Assembly (NCBI GenBank): GCA_910587575.1
Contig: CAJULU010000034.1
Coordinates: 1 to 46,110 of the forward strand
Source: an uncultured Dorea sp.
GTDB lineage: Bacteria > Bacillota > Clostridia > Lachnospirales > Lachnospiraceae
Direction: 5' to 3'
Length of the DNA: 46,110 nucleotides
The notes beneath the pieces are model-generated. The model was given only the letters and a program-made list of their open reading frames with translations. It had not been told where the DNA came from and did no database searches. Positions 31,339 through 40,330 of this stretch are shown here, piece after piece (position 1 is the stretch's first letter; every line of letters begins with the position of its first letter). Made by a program: the position numbers and the translations under genes.

Positions 31339-32910
31339 ATGGGAAAATATCTGAATCCCGGGAATGATGGATTTCGTTCCATACGAAAAGGAGAATACAT
31401 CGATAAGACGGGATTAATTGAGTATATCAATCACACTTTGGGAACGAAAAAGAAGCTTACATGTGTGAACCGGCCAAGAAGATTTGGGAAATCCTTTGCT
31501 GCCCAGATGTTGAGTGCTTATTATGATAAAAGCTGTGATTCAGAAGAACTTTTCCACGACATGCAGATTGCAGGGCTGCCTTCTTACCATACCCATTTAA
31601 ATAAACACAACATACTATATCTGGATATTACATGGTTTATCTCAACTGCAGGCAATATAAAAGATACGGTCAAAAATCTGCAAAAATCGGTAATCAAGGA
31701 GTTGAAGGAGATTTATCCAGAGTACATTGATGCTTCCGAATATTCGCTGCCGGTTGCGTTAGCTGATATTGCCGCAGAATCAGGTTCCAAGATGATGATT
31801 ATCATTGATGAATGGGATGCATTGTTTAGGGAAGCGAAAGAAGATAAACTCCTGCAGGAGGAATATGTCCAGCTTCTGCGGGGGCTTTTCCGAAGCAGCC
31901 TTACCGATAAAATAGTCGAGGCTGCTTATATGACGGGGATTCTGCCCATTAAAAAGTATGGTAATCAGTCTGCGTTAAGTGATTTCTATGAATTTACAAT
32001 GGTAGATTCTGCACCGATAGAAGAATATGTCGGTTTTACGGAAGAAGAGGTCCGCAGACTGTGTGAACAGTCGGATTTGGATTTTCAAGAGATGCGGCAT
32101 TGGTACGATGGATATATTCTGGGCGGCCATTTGCATGTATACAGTCCCAAGTCCGTATTAGATGCCATAAGCAGGAAACGATTTGGAAGCTATTGGACGC
32201 AGACAGAAACCTATGAATCACTGAAAACCTATATTACTATGAATTTTGACGGCTTGAAGAATGCTATCCTGTCTATGCTTGGCGGCATGAAATGTAAGGT
32301 AGACACCAATACCTTTCAGAATGATATGACTACTTTCCGCAGTAAAGATGATGTGCTCACGTTGCTGGTACATCTGGGGTATCTGGCTTATGATGTATCT
32401 TCCGAATGTGTATTTATTCCGAACCAGGAGGTAAAGGAGGAATTTCTGCGCACTATAAAAAATACGGACAGTCCGGAATTGATACAGATGATTCGTCAAT
32501 CGGAACGGCTGTTGGAGGCCACACTGCAAATGGATGAAGAAGCTGTTGCCGGGTTACTGGATAAGATTCACAATGAATATTCCTCACCCTTGTTCTATAA
32601 TAATGAACAGTCTCTCCGCTCGGTTATTCAACTGGCTTATATCAGCCGGGTGAAGGATTATCTGGAATTCCAGGAACTTCCGGGCGGAAAGGGCTATGCG
32701 GATATTGTGTTTCTTCCCAAAAGAGGTTCGGATAAGCCGCTGCTGATAGTGGAATTGAAATGGAACAAATCGGCGGCGGGGGCAATTGAACAGATAAAAA
32801 GTAAGCAATATATGCAGGTTGTGGAAGACTTTGGCAGTGAGATTTTACTGGTCGGAATCAACTACGATGAAAAGAGTAAAAAGCATTTCTGCAGAATAGA
32901 AAGGCTTTGA
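31339..32910 (+). CDS. AAA-ATPase-like / PD-(D/E)XK nuclease-family protein
   Basis: The 523 residues match the AAA-ATPase_like plus PDDEXK_9 architecture (PF09820 and PF08011). An N-terminal ATPase carries a modified Walker A RPRRFGKS (45-52), Walker B MMIIIDEWDALF (Asp157, Glu158) and a sensor region YMTGILPIKKYG near 195-206. A middle helical region follows, and the C-terminal nuclease-like core has Asp455 (GYADIVFLP) and Glu472-x-Lys474 (IVELKWNKS). GGGAGG precedes the ATG at 31339. These proteins are abundant, often in many copies, in gut Bacteroidetes and Clostridia; their role is not known and transfer between strains is likely. It sits alone between decayed sequences. Confidence 0.87.
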   Translation: MGKYLNPGNDGFRSIRKGEYIDKTGLIEYINHTLGTKKKLTCVNRPRRFGKSFAAQMLSAYYDKSCDSEELFHDMQIAGLPSYHTHLNKHNILYLDITWFISTAGNIKDTVKNLQKSVIKELKEIYPEYIDASEYSLPVALADIAAESGSKMMIIIDEWDALFREAKEDKLLQEEYVQLLRGLFRSSLTDKIVEAAYMTGILPIKKYGNQSALSDFYEFTMVDSAPIEEYVGFTEEEVRRLCEQSDLDFQEMRHWYDGYILGGHLHVYSPKSVLDAISRKRFGSYWTQTETYESLKTYITMNFDGLKNAILSMLGGMKCKVDTNTFQNDMTTFRSKDDVLTLLVHLGYLAYDVSSECVFIPNQEVKEEFLRTIKNTDSPELIQMIRQSERLLEATLQMDEEAVAGLLDKIHNEYSSPLFYNNEQSLRSVIQLAYISRVKDYLEFQELPGGKGYADIVFLPKRGSDKPLLIVELKWNKSAAGAIEQIKSKQYMQVVEDFGSEILLVGINYDEKSKKHFCRIERL

Positions 32911-32920
32911 ATTCGGATAT

Positions 32921-33200
32921 CTATGGCGGCAGATATGTTTGCCGCCTATGATGGCAAGGGATGTGATTCTGCCAGTCTGTTTGCGAGAAAAAAAGTCTAT
33001 TTTCTGTAAAATCTTTGTCTATTGGATGCCAGGGTAGTAAATAAACCTGTTTATCATTCGTCATATCAACAAAATCGTCAATTTTATAATTCCCATCTTA
33101 CTAAATATGCCCTTTCTTTATAAGGGGATCGATATGCTGCAAGTATATTATTTCCTGATCCTGGAATTTGCTTGATATAAAATAACTTTTTGAGTAAAAT
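32921..33200 (-). pseudogene. Remnant of an unidentified gene on the minus strand
   Basis: On the minus strand, 33097-32921 reads as a convincing protein end (YKIDDFVDMTNDKQVYLLPW, then a tail with DKDFTENRLFF) stopping at TAG 32923-32921. It has no start of its own. The upstream part continues in another frame that ends at 33084 (SPYKERAYLVRWEL). The two frames meet at about 33084-33097, so one indel would join them. I do not recognise the family. The rest of the gap up to 33310 holds the regulator's promoter region. Confidence 0.4.
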
Positions 33201-33218
33201 AAAGTTTAACTTTAGACT
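33190..33218 (+). promoter_or_regulatory. Candidate promoter of the first ABC-module regulator
   Basis: TTGAGT (33190-33195) and TAGACT (33213-33218) are 17 bases apart, about 90 bases before the regulator ATG. An inverted repeat, ATGAACAG (33249-33256) with CTGTTCAT (33271-33278), lies in the leader. Confidence 0.4.
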
Positions 33219-33310
33219 TATCAGGTACGGCCTGGCATGATCCGGTGTATGAACAGCGCAGTGCGCCCTTCTGTTCATCGAGATCCATAAGGCCGGGAAC
33301 GAAGGGGACT

Positions 33311-33979
33311 ATGCAGAAAATTTTAATTGTAGAAGATGACCGCAGCCTGAATGAATCCCTCTGTTACGCACTGAAAAAGCAGAACTATCCGGTGGCTTCC
33401 GCCTGTTCCATCCAGGAGGCGAAGGAAATGTATGGAAAAGAGACGCCCATGCTGGTGTTGATGGACATTAATCTCCCGGACGGGGAAGGATTCGGACTGT
33501 GCCGGTGGATGAAAAGGCAGAAGGATGTGCCGGTCATATTCCTGACCGCACGTGACCTGGAAGAAGACGTGCTTTCCGGCTATGACCTGGGAGCCGAAGA
33601 CTATGTGACGAAACCATTTTCCATGAAAATACTGCTGCGGAAGATTGAAGTAATTCTGAAGAGAACCAGAACAGAAAGTGAAACCGCATTCCATGACGGC
33701 TATCTGGAAGTAGACCTTTGTAATGCCAGGGTCTGTACAGGAGGAAAGGAATGCAGCGTTACGCCTACGGAACTTAGGCTTCTGCGGGAATTTATTTTGA
33801 ATAAGGGGCAGCTTCTTACCTACAATATCCTGTTGGAACATCTCTGGGATAGCGGCGGACAGTTCGTGGACAGGCATACGCTTGCGGTAAATGTCAACCG
33901 TCTCAGAGGCAAGATTGAAGATGAGGAGCACAAATATATTTCAAATGTATACGGGATGGGATATCAATGGATTGGTTAG
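33311..33979 (+). CDS. OmpR-family response regulator of the first ABC module
   Basis: The 222 residues contain a receiver domain with acidic pocket EDD (8-10), phospho-acceptor Asp52 (LMDINLPDG) and Lys in TKPF near 101, then a winged helix (about 125-222) with TPTELRLLREFILNKGQLLTY and TLAVNVNRLRGKIE. GAAGGGGA precedes the ATG at 33311. It overlaps the kinase gene by 13 bases and heads an RR-HK-ATPase-permease series of the kind that controls peptide-antibiotic or envelope-stress transporters. Likely target: the TTGTGA repeats upstream of the ATPase gene. Confidence 0.93.
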   Translation: MQKILIVEDDRSLNESLCYALKKQNYPVASACSIQEAKEMYGKETPMLVLMDINLPDGEGFGLCRWMKRQKDVPVIFLTARDLEEDVLSGYDLGAEDYVTKPFSMKILLRKIEVILKRTRTESETAFHDGYLEVDLCNARVCTGGKECSVTPTELRLLREFILNKGQLLTYNILLEHLWDSGGQFVDRHTLAVNVNRLRGKIEDEEHKYISNVYGMGYQWIG

Positions 33980-34905
33980 CGGCAGGAGGGCTTCTGCTTG
34001 CAGGAGGGACGGCGGCGGTATCGGTATGGAGAGTCCGGCGTCTGAAGAGAGAAGTTTACCATTTTGTGGATCAGATAGAGAGTGGGCTTGATGAGATAAT
34101 ATCCGGCAAAGGTTTTCAGGAAAGCAGGGAGAGCGAGAAGGATTCCCTGTGGGGACGATGCAGTGAAAAATTGTGGCGGGTGAACCACATCTGGAAGAGC
34201 AAAGAAGAGGCGGGCGCAAAGGAAAAGCAGTTAATGAAGGAACTGGTCTCAGACATTTCCCATCAGACCAGGACACCCATTGCCAATATGCGGCTGTATC
34301 TGGAATTCCTGCAGGAGGAAGAACTGTCAGAGAAGGGCCGGGAATTTCTGGACCATCTGGAAGGGCAGACGGAGAAGCTTGACTTCCTTCTGGAGAGCAT
34401 GGTTAAGATGTCCCGGCTGGAAACCGGAATCATACAAATCCATAGGCAGCAGGCAGGACTGTATGAGACGATTGCCGGGGCTGTCGGGGAGATTGTGCCG
34501 GCAGCGGCAGGGAAACAGATCCGGCTGTCGGTGGATTGTGAGGAAGGGATACGGGTCAGCCACGACCGGAAATGGACAGAAGAGGCTGTTTTTAACGTGC
34601 TGGATAATGCCGTGAAATATACGGAGCCAGGAGGGCGTATTCATGTGATGGTAAAATGCCAGGAGGTATTTACAAAGATCAGCGTGCAGGATACCGGGAA
34701 AGGGATTGCGAAGGAGAGGCAGGCTGAGATCTTTACCCGCTTTTACAGAGAGCCGGAGGTTCATGAACAGAGCGGGATCGGAATTGGTCTGTATCTTGCC
34801 AGAAAGATCCTGGAACTGCAGGACGGGTATATTGAGGTCCGTTCGCAGGCCGGGGAAGGAGCGGAGTTTTCTTTATACCTGCCGAATGGGGCTTCGGATT
34901 TATAG
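33967..34905 (+). CDS. Sensor histidine kinase with minimal input region, first ABC module
   Basis: The 312 residues have only a short N-terminal hydrophobic stretch (about 4-20) and essentially no extracellular loop, so the signal must come through a partner. The linker 25-90 is helical. His99 sits in SDISHQTRTPIANM. The ATPase domain has N-box VFNVLDNAVKYT, G1 VQDTGKGIAKER, F-box IFTRFYRE and G2 GIGIGLYLARKIL. Kinases of this shape next to FtsX-type ABC transporters usually sense transporter activity (as in BceS-type flux sensing); here that is inference. It overlaps its regulator gene. Confidence 0.92.
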   Translation: MDWLAAGGLLLAGGTAAVSVWRVRRLKREVYHFVDQIESGLDEIISGKGFQESRESEKDSLWGRCSEKLWRVNHIWKSKEEAGAKEKQLMKELVSDISHQTRTPIANMRLYLEFLQEEELSEKGREFLDHLEGQTEKLDFLLESMVKMSRLETGIIQIHRQQAGLYETIAGAVGEIVPAAAGKQIRLSVDCEEGIRVSHDRKWTEEAVFNVLDNAVKYTEPGGRIHVMVKCQEVFTKISVQDTGKGIAKERQAEIFTRFYREPEVHEQSGIGIGLYLARKILELQDGYIEVRSQAGEGAEFSLYLPNGASDL

Positions 34906-34908
34906 AAA

Positions 34909-34968
34909 AATCACAGTTTTGTGATTCTTTCCTATTGTGACCGCTTTGTGATTTTTGTCTGATATTCT
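34909..34968 (+). promoter_or_regulatory. Operator-promoter of the first ABC transporter operon
   Basis: TTGTGA occurs at 34919, 34935 and 34946. The last two are 11 bases apart, one helical turn, the usual spacing of OmpR-family half-sites. The first copy also forms an inverted repeat, AATCACA (34909-34915) with TGTGATT (34920-34926). A -10-like TATTCT lies at 34963-34968, so the repeats occupy the -35 region, as for an activator site. Binding by the regulator at 33311 is inferred. Confidence 0.55.
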
Positions 34969-34999
34969 GATTTTATAAAAGAGATAAGGAGTGAAAAGG

Positions 35000-35689
35000 A
35001 TGGAATCATGGATTGTTGAGACAAAAGGACTGAAGAAATATTACAGGCTGGGCGGTCATGTGGTAAAGGCTCTGGACGGTGTGGACTTTACGGTAAAAGA
35101 GCAGGAATTTGTGGCGATTATCGGCAAGTCCGGGAGCGGGAAGAGTACACTGCTCCATATGATCGGAGGACTGGACGCCCCTACCCAGGGAGAGGTGGTT
35201 GTGGCAGGCAGGAGTCTTTCTGGTCTGTCGAAGGAGGAGCTTGCCGTCTTCCGGCGGCGGAAGGTGGGATTCATTTTTCAGAATTATAATCTTGTGCCGG
35301 ATCTGAATGTGTATGAAAATATTGTACTTCCGACGGAACTGGATGGAAAGAAGACGGATCATATTTTCGTGGAAGAGATTCTGGATGTTCTGAAGCTCAC
35401 AGATAAGCAGGAGGCCCTTCCCGGGAACCTGTCGGGCGGGCAGCAGCAGAGGGCGGCGATTGCAAGGGCGATTGCCTCGAAACCTGCAATCATTCTTGCC
35501 GACGAACCTACTGGGAACTTAGACACTGCTTCCGGACACGACGTGATGGGGCTGCTGAAGGTTGTGGCAAAACAGTTTCAGCAGACGATTATTCTGATCA
35601 CCCATGACCAGGATATTGCACAGATGGCAGACCGGATCGTGTGTATCGAGGATGGGAGAATCTGGAAGGGAAGTGACCGTCATGCTTAG
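35000..35689 (+). CDS. ABC transporter ATP-binding protein (MacB/LolD-type), first module
   Basis: The 229 residues carry Walker A GKSGSGKST (42-50), a Q-loop in FIFQNYNLVPDL, signature LSGGQQQR, Walker B IILADEPTGNLD and an H-loop in ILITHDQDIA. All are intact, so it should be an active ATPase. The sequence belongs to the MacB/LolD/FtsE group that drives mechanotransmission permeases rather than substrate pores. AAGGAG at 34986-34991 supports the ATG at 35000. It overlaps the permease gene by eight bases. Confidence 0.95.
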   Translation: MESWIVETKGLKKYYRLGGHVVKALDGVDFTVKEQEFVAIIGKSGSGKSTLLHMIGGLDAPTQGEVVVAGRSLSGLSKEELAVFRRRKVGFIFQNYNLVPDLNVYENIVLPTELDGKKTDHIFVEEILDVLKLTDKQEALPGNLSGGQQQRAAIARAIASKPAIILADEPTGNLDTASGHDVMGLLKVVAKQFQQTIILITHDQDIAQMADRIVCIEDGRIWKGSDRHA

Positions 35690-38276
35690 AAACAACAATC
35701 GGAAGGTCATTTCACGTATGGCGGGAAGGTCGCTGAAAAGTCACAGGTATCGAAGCTTTACGATGATTCTGGCGGTTGTGCTGTCTGCATTTATGCTGTT
35801 CAGTGTGATGACGGTAGGCACAACTTATTTTAAAATGCAGAGGCTTCAGAACATCCGCTTAAGCGGCGGAGAATTTGATGCAATCATGTACGGTGTTACA
35901 GAGGAACAGAAGGAGAAATGCGAGAAGAATCCGGATATCTTACGAATGGGAATCAGCGCCATGTCGGGATATGTGGAAGAGACGGAATATGACAGTACGC
36001 CCAACGTGGTGCTGATGTGGGCGGACGATACCTGGTGGAACGAGATTGCGGCGCCGGCCAGGGAGTCGGTGGAAGGGAAGTATCCCGTAGAAGAAAATGA
36101 GGTCATGGTCACAGAAGAGGCGCTGGAAAAATGCGGTTTTAAGGGGTTTCGGCCAGGGGATGAACTGACGGCGGTATACGGAGTGAAGGGTGATAAGAAA
36201 GAAATGACCTTCCGTATCTGCGGGATCTGGGACGGATATGGTGATAAGAGCGTATTCTTTGTGTCGGAAAAGTTCTATGAACAGACAGGGCTTTCGCCGG
36301 CGGATGTTTCGTCGGGGCGTATGTGCGTAAAATTCCGGCAGAAGCTGATTCCACAGAAGATGCAGGATGAGTTTATCGAGTCCATGAATCTGGGCAAATT
36401 ACAGCGTCTGTTCTTTACGGCGGATTCTGCGTTCTCGGTACAGATTCTTTCGGGGATTGCAGGACTTGTGCTGGTGACGTGTCTGTGTGCATACCTTCTG
36501 ATCTATAATATCATGTACCTGTCCGTGGCAGGAAATATCCGCTATTATGGCCTGCTGCAGACCATTGGGATGACAGGGCGCCAGATTCGTTATCTGGTGT
36601 GGAGGCAAATGCTTCTGATCGGAGGAATTGGGACGGCTTTTGGTGTGATTCTCGGAGGCGGTGTCTCGTTTCTGGTGGTTCCGTCTGTGGTAAAAGCATT
36701 AGGAATCCACATGGGCGGCGGGGGAGAGATCGAGGTGGCATTTCACCCGGCAATCCTGCTGATGACTGTGCTGATCACGGGAATTACTGTTTCGGTTGCC
36801 GGCAGGAAGCCTGGGAAACTTGCGGTGATGTGTTCGCCTATGGAGGCTCTGGGCTATCGTCCGGCGGTGAGGGAGAGACGCAGGGGAAAGGAGACATCTG
36901 AGAAGGCTTTGAAACATGGGCGCCCTTGTGCCGGGCCGTCGGGGCGGATCTGGCGGATGGCGAAGGACCAGATTCGAAAGGACAGGAAAAAGGCAGGGAT
37001 TGTCATGCTTTCGCTGGCAGCAGGCATGTCGGTGTTCCTCTGTATGGCAACCCTTCTCATATCCCAGGGAGCAAGGGAGTATAATCCCAATTACAGAGAT
37101 TTTGACATGGTTCTGAAAAATGATACCATCAAGAAAGAAAACCAGGAGGAACGTGTGCAGATTTTTGACCGGGAAGTGATGGAGAAGCTGAAAGAAATCC
37201 CGGGGATTTCGGAAATGGATCCGGTGATTTATACGGAGATTGCCGTGCCGTGGGAGCCTGGATTTGCAGATCAGTGGATGCGGGAATTTTACGAGATGTG
37301 GATGACAATTCCCTACGAGGATGAGATTGAGGAATATAAGCAATTTCCGGAAAATTTCGGGTCGTCTCTTGTGGGCATCAGTAAGGCGGATTTTGAGGCC
37401 CTGAACGAAATGGCCGAAGAACCTGTGGATGAAGGAGATTTCTTAAGCGGGAAGACCTGCCTGTTATACCGGAATCAGCTGGATCTGGATCAGGAAGACG
37501 TAAAGGGCAGGACGGTTACCTGTACAGAGTATGGGAACCGGGAACATGCGCTGACCTTTGAGATTGCAGGGCTCATTGACGAAAATGATTACACGGCTCT
37601 TCTGGGGTATCCGCCCACTATCATCGTCAGTAAACAGGTGGTGGAGGAATTCGTAAAGGAACCCGTGACAGGTAAGATGGGGATTCGGTATGCGGCAGAG
37701 AATCAGCGGGAGGGAATCTGGAAGCGTATCCTGGGAACCGGCGGATATGAGCCGGCAGAGGCGGAGAAAGCGATAGAGGCTGCCATCCTCTCTGTGATGG
37801 AGGAGAGTCCTTACAGTAAGGATTATTCCTATAGTTCCAGGATTGGGATGATGGAAGAGGTCCGAAAGGCCCAGGGAAGCATGATGCAGGTGGGAATCGG
37901 GGTGGCTCTGATTCTTGCACTGATCGGAGTGATGAATTATATTAATACATTTATCGGAAATATCCAGAACCGTCGGCTGGAGATCGCCATACTTGAGAGC
38001 ATTGGAATGACGGGCAGGCAGGTGAAGAAAATGCTGCTGCTGGAGGGTTTCCTGTATGCGGCAGGGGCGTGGGTGATTACGGCAGTTGCGGGAACGGCTG
38101 TGACGTATCTGATCTATCAGTCCATGAATTATATGGGGGTTGATTTTATGGTTCCGGTCCTGCCGGTGCTGGGGATGCTGGCGTTGTCTCTTGGAATCTG
38201 TATCAGCGTGCCTGCGGCCGCTTACCGTAGGATTGAGAAAGGTGGGATTGTAGAGTATATTGTGACGCCGTGCTGA
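35682..38276 (+). CDS. FtsX/MacB-type ABC permease, first module
   Basis: The 864-residue permease has a first membrane segment at about 24-46, a large outer domain (about 50-250), three segments at about 255-280, 308-335 and 356-375, a further segment near 439-460, a second outer domain (about 465-725) and three final segments (about 735-757, 785-810 and 830-850). This is two FtsX cores in one chain. IRYYGLLQTIGMTGRQIRYLV and LEIAILESIGMTGRQVKKMLL are the matching coupling-helix regions that contact the ATPase, one per half. The ATG at 35682 is used because GGAAGGGAAG precedes it. Substrate unknown; export or sensing of peptides is inferred from the linked two-component genes. Confidence 0.92.
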   Translation: MLRNNNRKVISRMAGRSLKSHRYRSFTMILAVVLSAFMLFSVMTVGTTYFKMQRLQNIRLSGGEFDAIMYGVTEEQKEKCEKNPDILRMGISAMSGYVEETEYDSTPNVVLMWADDTWWNEIAAPARESVEGKYPVEENEVMVTEEALEKCGFKGFRPGDELTAVYGVKGDKKEMTFRICGIWDGYGDKSVFFVSEKFYEQTGLSPADVSSGRMCVKFRQKLIPQKMQDEFIESMNLGKLQRLFFTADSAFSVQILSGIAGLVLVTCLCAYLLIYNIMYLSVAGNIRYYGLLQTIGMTGRQIRYLVWRQMLLIGGIGTAFGVILGGGVSFLVVPSVVKALGIHMGGGGEIEVAFHPAILLMTVLITGITVSVAGRKPGKLAVMCSPMEALGYRPAVRERRRGKETSEKALKHGRPCAGPSGRIWRMAKDQIRKDRKKAGIVMLSLAAGMSVFLCMATLLISQGAREYNPNYRDFDMVLKNDTIKKENQEERVQIFDREVMEKLKEIPGISEMDPVIYTEIAVPWEPGFADQWMREFYEMWMTIPYEDEIEEYKQFPENFGSSLVGISKADFEALNEMAEEPVDEGDFLSGKTCLLYRNQLDLDQEDVKGRTVTCTEYGNREHALTFEIAGLIDENDYTALLGYPPTIIVSKQVVEEFVKEPVTGKMGIRYAAENQREGIWKRILGTGGYEPAEAEKAIEAAILSVMEESPYSKDYSYSSRIGMMEEVRKAQGSMMQVGIGVALILALIGVMNYINTFIGNIQNRRLEIAILESIGMTGRQVKKMLLLEGFLYAAGAWVITAVAGTAVTYLIYQSMNYMGVDFMVPVLPVLGMLALSLGICISVPAAAYRRIEKGGIVEYIVTPC

Positions 38277-38367
38277 TGCCAGAGCTGGTAAAAATACAGA
38301 CAGTCCTGACCGGATACAGGTGGTATTCTGTACTGGTACTGCAGAAAGATTTACCAATGAATAAAAG

Positions 38368-38384
38368 TTGAGAAATAATTGAGA
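38368..38384 (+). promoter_or_regulatory. TTGAGA direct repeat before the second module's regulator
   Basis: TTGAGA at 38368-38373 and again at 38379-38384 are 11 bases apart, an OmpR-type half-site pair. The same core recurs before this module's ABC operon (40255-40272), suggesting autoregulation. No clear -10 was identified (GATATA at 38397-38402 is possible). The rest of 38277-38464 holds no gene. Confidence 0.55.
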
Positions 38385-38464
38385 TTTGTATGAGATGATA
38401 TACCCAAGGGCATGCATTGCGGCGTGTCCCTTGGTATCGTTCTGCGAGAGGAGGTACATGTAAC

Positions 38465-39139
38465 ATGAGCCAGAAGATTCTCATTGCCGATGATGAACCA
38501 GGTATCGTTGCGATCGTTCAAAATTATTTTGAAATGGCAGGCTATCAGGTCATAACCGCATACAATGGGACAGACGCCATGAAACAATTAGGGAAGTCTC
38601 CGGATCTTATTTTACTCGACATCAATATGCCGGATCTGGACGGACTGACCGTCTGTCAGAATATCCGTGAACATATCGCCTGCCCGATTCTCTTTCTTAC
38701 CGCCCGGATGGAAACAGCTGACAAAATCAAGGGATTTTCTGCCGGTGCAGATGATTACATTGTCAAGCCGTTTGACCTGGATGAACTGGGCGCAAGAGTA
38801 GCCGCCCATTTAAGACGGGAAGACCGGAAACAGGAACCGTCCAGTCTGCGGTTTTTTGGAGATATGGTAATCGACTATACAAAAAGGGAGATCACGGTGA
38901 ATCAGAAGCCGGTGATTTTATCCAAAAAAGAATTTGACATCGTGGAATTACTCTCAGTCCATGCAGGACAGGTATTTGACCGGGAACGGATCTACGAACG
39001 GATCTGGGGATTGGAGAGCAGCGGAAACAGTGATACCATCATGGAGCATATCCGTAAGATCCGGAGCAAATTTGCCGCCGTAACAATGAACAGCTATATT
39101 GAAACCGTCTGGGGAGTGGGATATAAATGGAACGGATGA
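38465..39139 (+). CDS. OmpR-family response regulator of the second ABC module
   Basis: The 224 residues contain a receiver domain with ADDE (8-11), phospho-acceptor Asp52 (LLDINMPDLDG) and Lys in VKPF near 102, then a winged helix with LSKKEFDIVELLSVHAGQVF and recognition helix TIMEHIRKIRSKF. GAGAGGAGG lies before the ATG at 38465. It is closer to the VanR/RegX type than the first module's regulator. It overlaps the kinase gene by 13 bases. Paired TTGAG repeats upstream and before the ABC operon are its probable binding sites. Confidence 0.93.
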   Translation: MSQKILIADDEPGIVAIVQNYFEMAGYQVITAYNGTDAMKQLGKSPDLILLDINMPDLDGLTVCQNIREHIACPILFLTARMETADKIKGFSAGADDYIVKPFDLDELGARVAAHLRREDRKQEPSSLRFFGDMVIDYTKREITVNQKPVILSKKEFDIVELLSVHAGQVFDRERIYERIWGLESSGNSDTIMEHIRKIRSKFAAVTMNSYIETVWGVGYKWNG

Positions 39140-40260
39140 AGCAAATGAACTTAAAAAAAGCATTATTTACTATCGCATGTATGAATATCACGATTGCTTT
39201 GGTTCTGTCCCTTCTTTCCTTCTGGGGCTGTGTGGAGCTGCGTTCGCATTTTGCTGCGGAGAGAACCGTAATTGATATTCAATCTGCACCGTTTCTGCTT
39301 ACACGGCCGTCAGAACAGTCAGACCAGGCAGAGACAGCCGCTGAAATCATTTCCATCGTTCAGATTGTACTGCCGGTTCTGATCTTTATCACGGCGTTGT
39401 TCATGACTGCTTCCATGTTCTACCGGCTGAAGCTGAAAGAACCTCTGGCGGTGCTTGCGGAAGGTGCGGCCCGCATTATAGAGAATGACCTGGATTTTAC
39501 AATCGGAGCAGAATCCCAGGACGAACTGGGACAGCTTTGTATTGCCTTTGAGACCATGCGGAAAACATTACTGGAAAATAACCGTGAACTATGGAGGCAG
39601 GCAGAGGAGCGCAGAAGGCTGAACGCAGCGTTTGCCCATAATCTGCGCAATCCTGTCACGGTTCTGAAAGGCTCTCTGAAACTGGCGGGAAAAGGTGATG
39701 GGGATCCTGGGCATTTATCCCTCATGGAAAGCTATACAGACAGGATTGAACGTTATATAGAGACCATGAGCAGTATTCAGAAATTAGAAGAGATTCCGGT
39801 TGAACGGGAAGTTGTTCCATGGGAAACACTGATTTGTGAACTTGAGAATATGATACATCTGATTGGAGCAGACAGCAGTAAACAGGTCCGTTTGCGCACA
39901 TCTGTTCATCCGGAACACAAAACCCGTGCGGTATCAGTTGATCAGTCGATTCTGTTCCAGATTGTGGAAAACCTGCTGTCCAATGCCTTCCGTTTTGCTG
40001 CGCAGAATATTGACGTTGAATGTTCCTTGAATGAGGAACGGTTAGAATTATCTGTCACAGACGACGGCAGCGGTTTCCCGGCTGCGCTGCTTAGGAGCGG
40101 CATACAGCCATTTCAGAAAGGAAAAGAAGATTCGGAACATTTTGGGATTGGATTATATGTCTGCAGTCTTCTTTGCAAAAAGCACGGCGGCAGCATTTCC
40201 GTCAGAAATCGTCATATGGGAGCCAGTGTGTCAGTTTCTTTAAAAATGGAATCATTTTGA
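39127..40260 (+). CDS. Sensor histidine kinase with HAMP domain, second ABC module
   Basis: The 377 residues have membrane segments at about 13-36 and 74-98 with a 37-residue outer loop, then a HAMP domain (about 100-152, LAEGAARIIENDLDFTI). A DHp domain holds His171 in the box FAHNLRNPVTVL, a variant of the usual HELRNPL. The ATPase domain has N-box VENLLSNAFRFA, G1 VTDDGSGFPAALL and G2 FGIGLYVCSLLCKKHGG. The input region is larger than in the first module's kinase. Its stop codon is covered by the regulator-type repeats upstream of the ABC genes. Confidence 0.93.
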   Translation: MERMKQMNLKKALFTIACMNITIALVLSLLSFWGCVELRSHFAAERTVIDIQSAPFLLTRPSEQSDQAETAAEIISIVQIVLPVLIFITALFMTASMFYRLKLKEPLAVLAEGAARIIENDLDFTIGAESQDELGQLCIAFETMRKTLLENNRELWRQAEERRRLNAAFAHNLRNPVTVLKGSLKLAGKGDGDPGHLSLMESYTDRIERYIETMSSIQKLEEIPVEREVVPWETLICELENMIHLIGADSSKQVRLRTSVHPEHKTRAVSVDQSILFQIVENLLSNAFRFAAQNIDVECSLNEERLELSVTDDGSGFPAALLRSGIQPFQKGKEDSEHFGIGLYVCSLLCKKHGGSISVRNRHMGASVSVSLKMESF

Positions 40261-40288
40261 GGGATTTTTGAGATTTCCCTTCTATACT
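40255..40288 (+). promoter_or_regulatory. Operator-promoter of the second ABC transporter operon
   Basis: TTTTGAG occurs at 40255-40261 and 40266-40272, an 11-base period, followed by a -10 TATACT at 40283-40288. The repeats take the place of a -35 box, as for OmpR-type activation. The core TTGAG matches the repeat before the module's regulator gene at 38368. Confidence 0.62.
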
Positions 40289-40330
40289 CTCCTTATCATC
40301 AATTTATCATGAATGAAGGAGAGTTTTTTT

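Noticed and set aside
31041..31367. 108-codon open frame before the AAA-ATPase gene
   Set aside because: It has no recognisable features, it conflicts with the better-initiated small frame at 31190, and its end overlaps the start of the AAA-ATPase gene.
33187..33195. TTTTTGAG before the first module's regulator as a second-module operator
   Set aside because: It is a single half-site without an 11-base partner, so it is better read as a -35 box.
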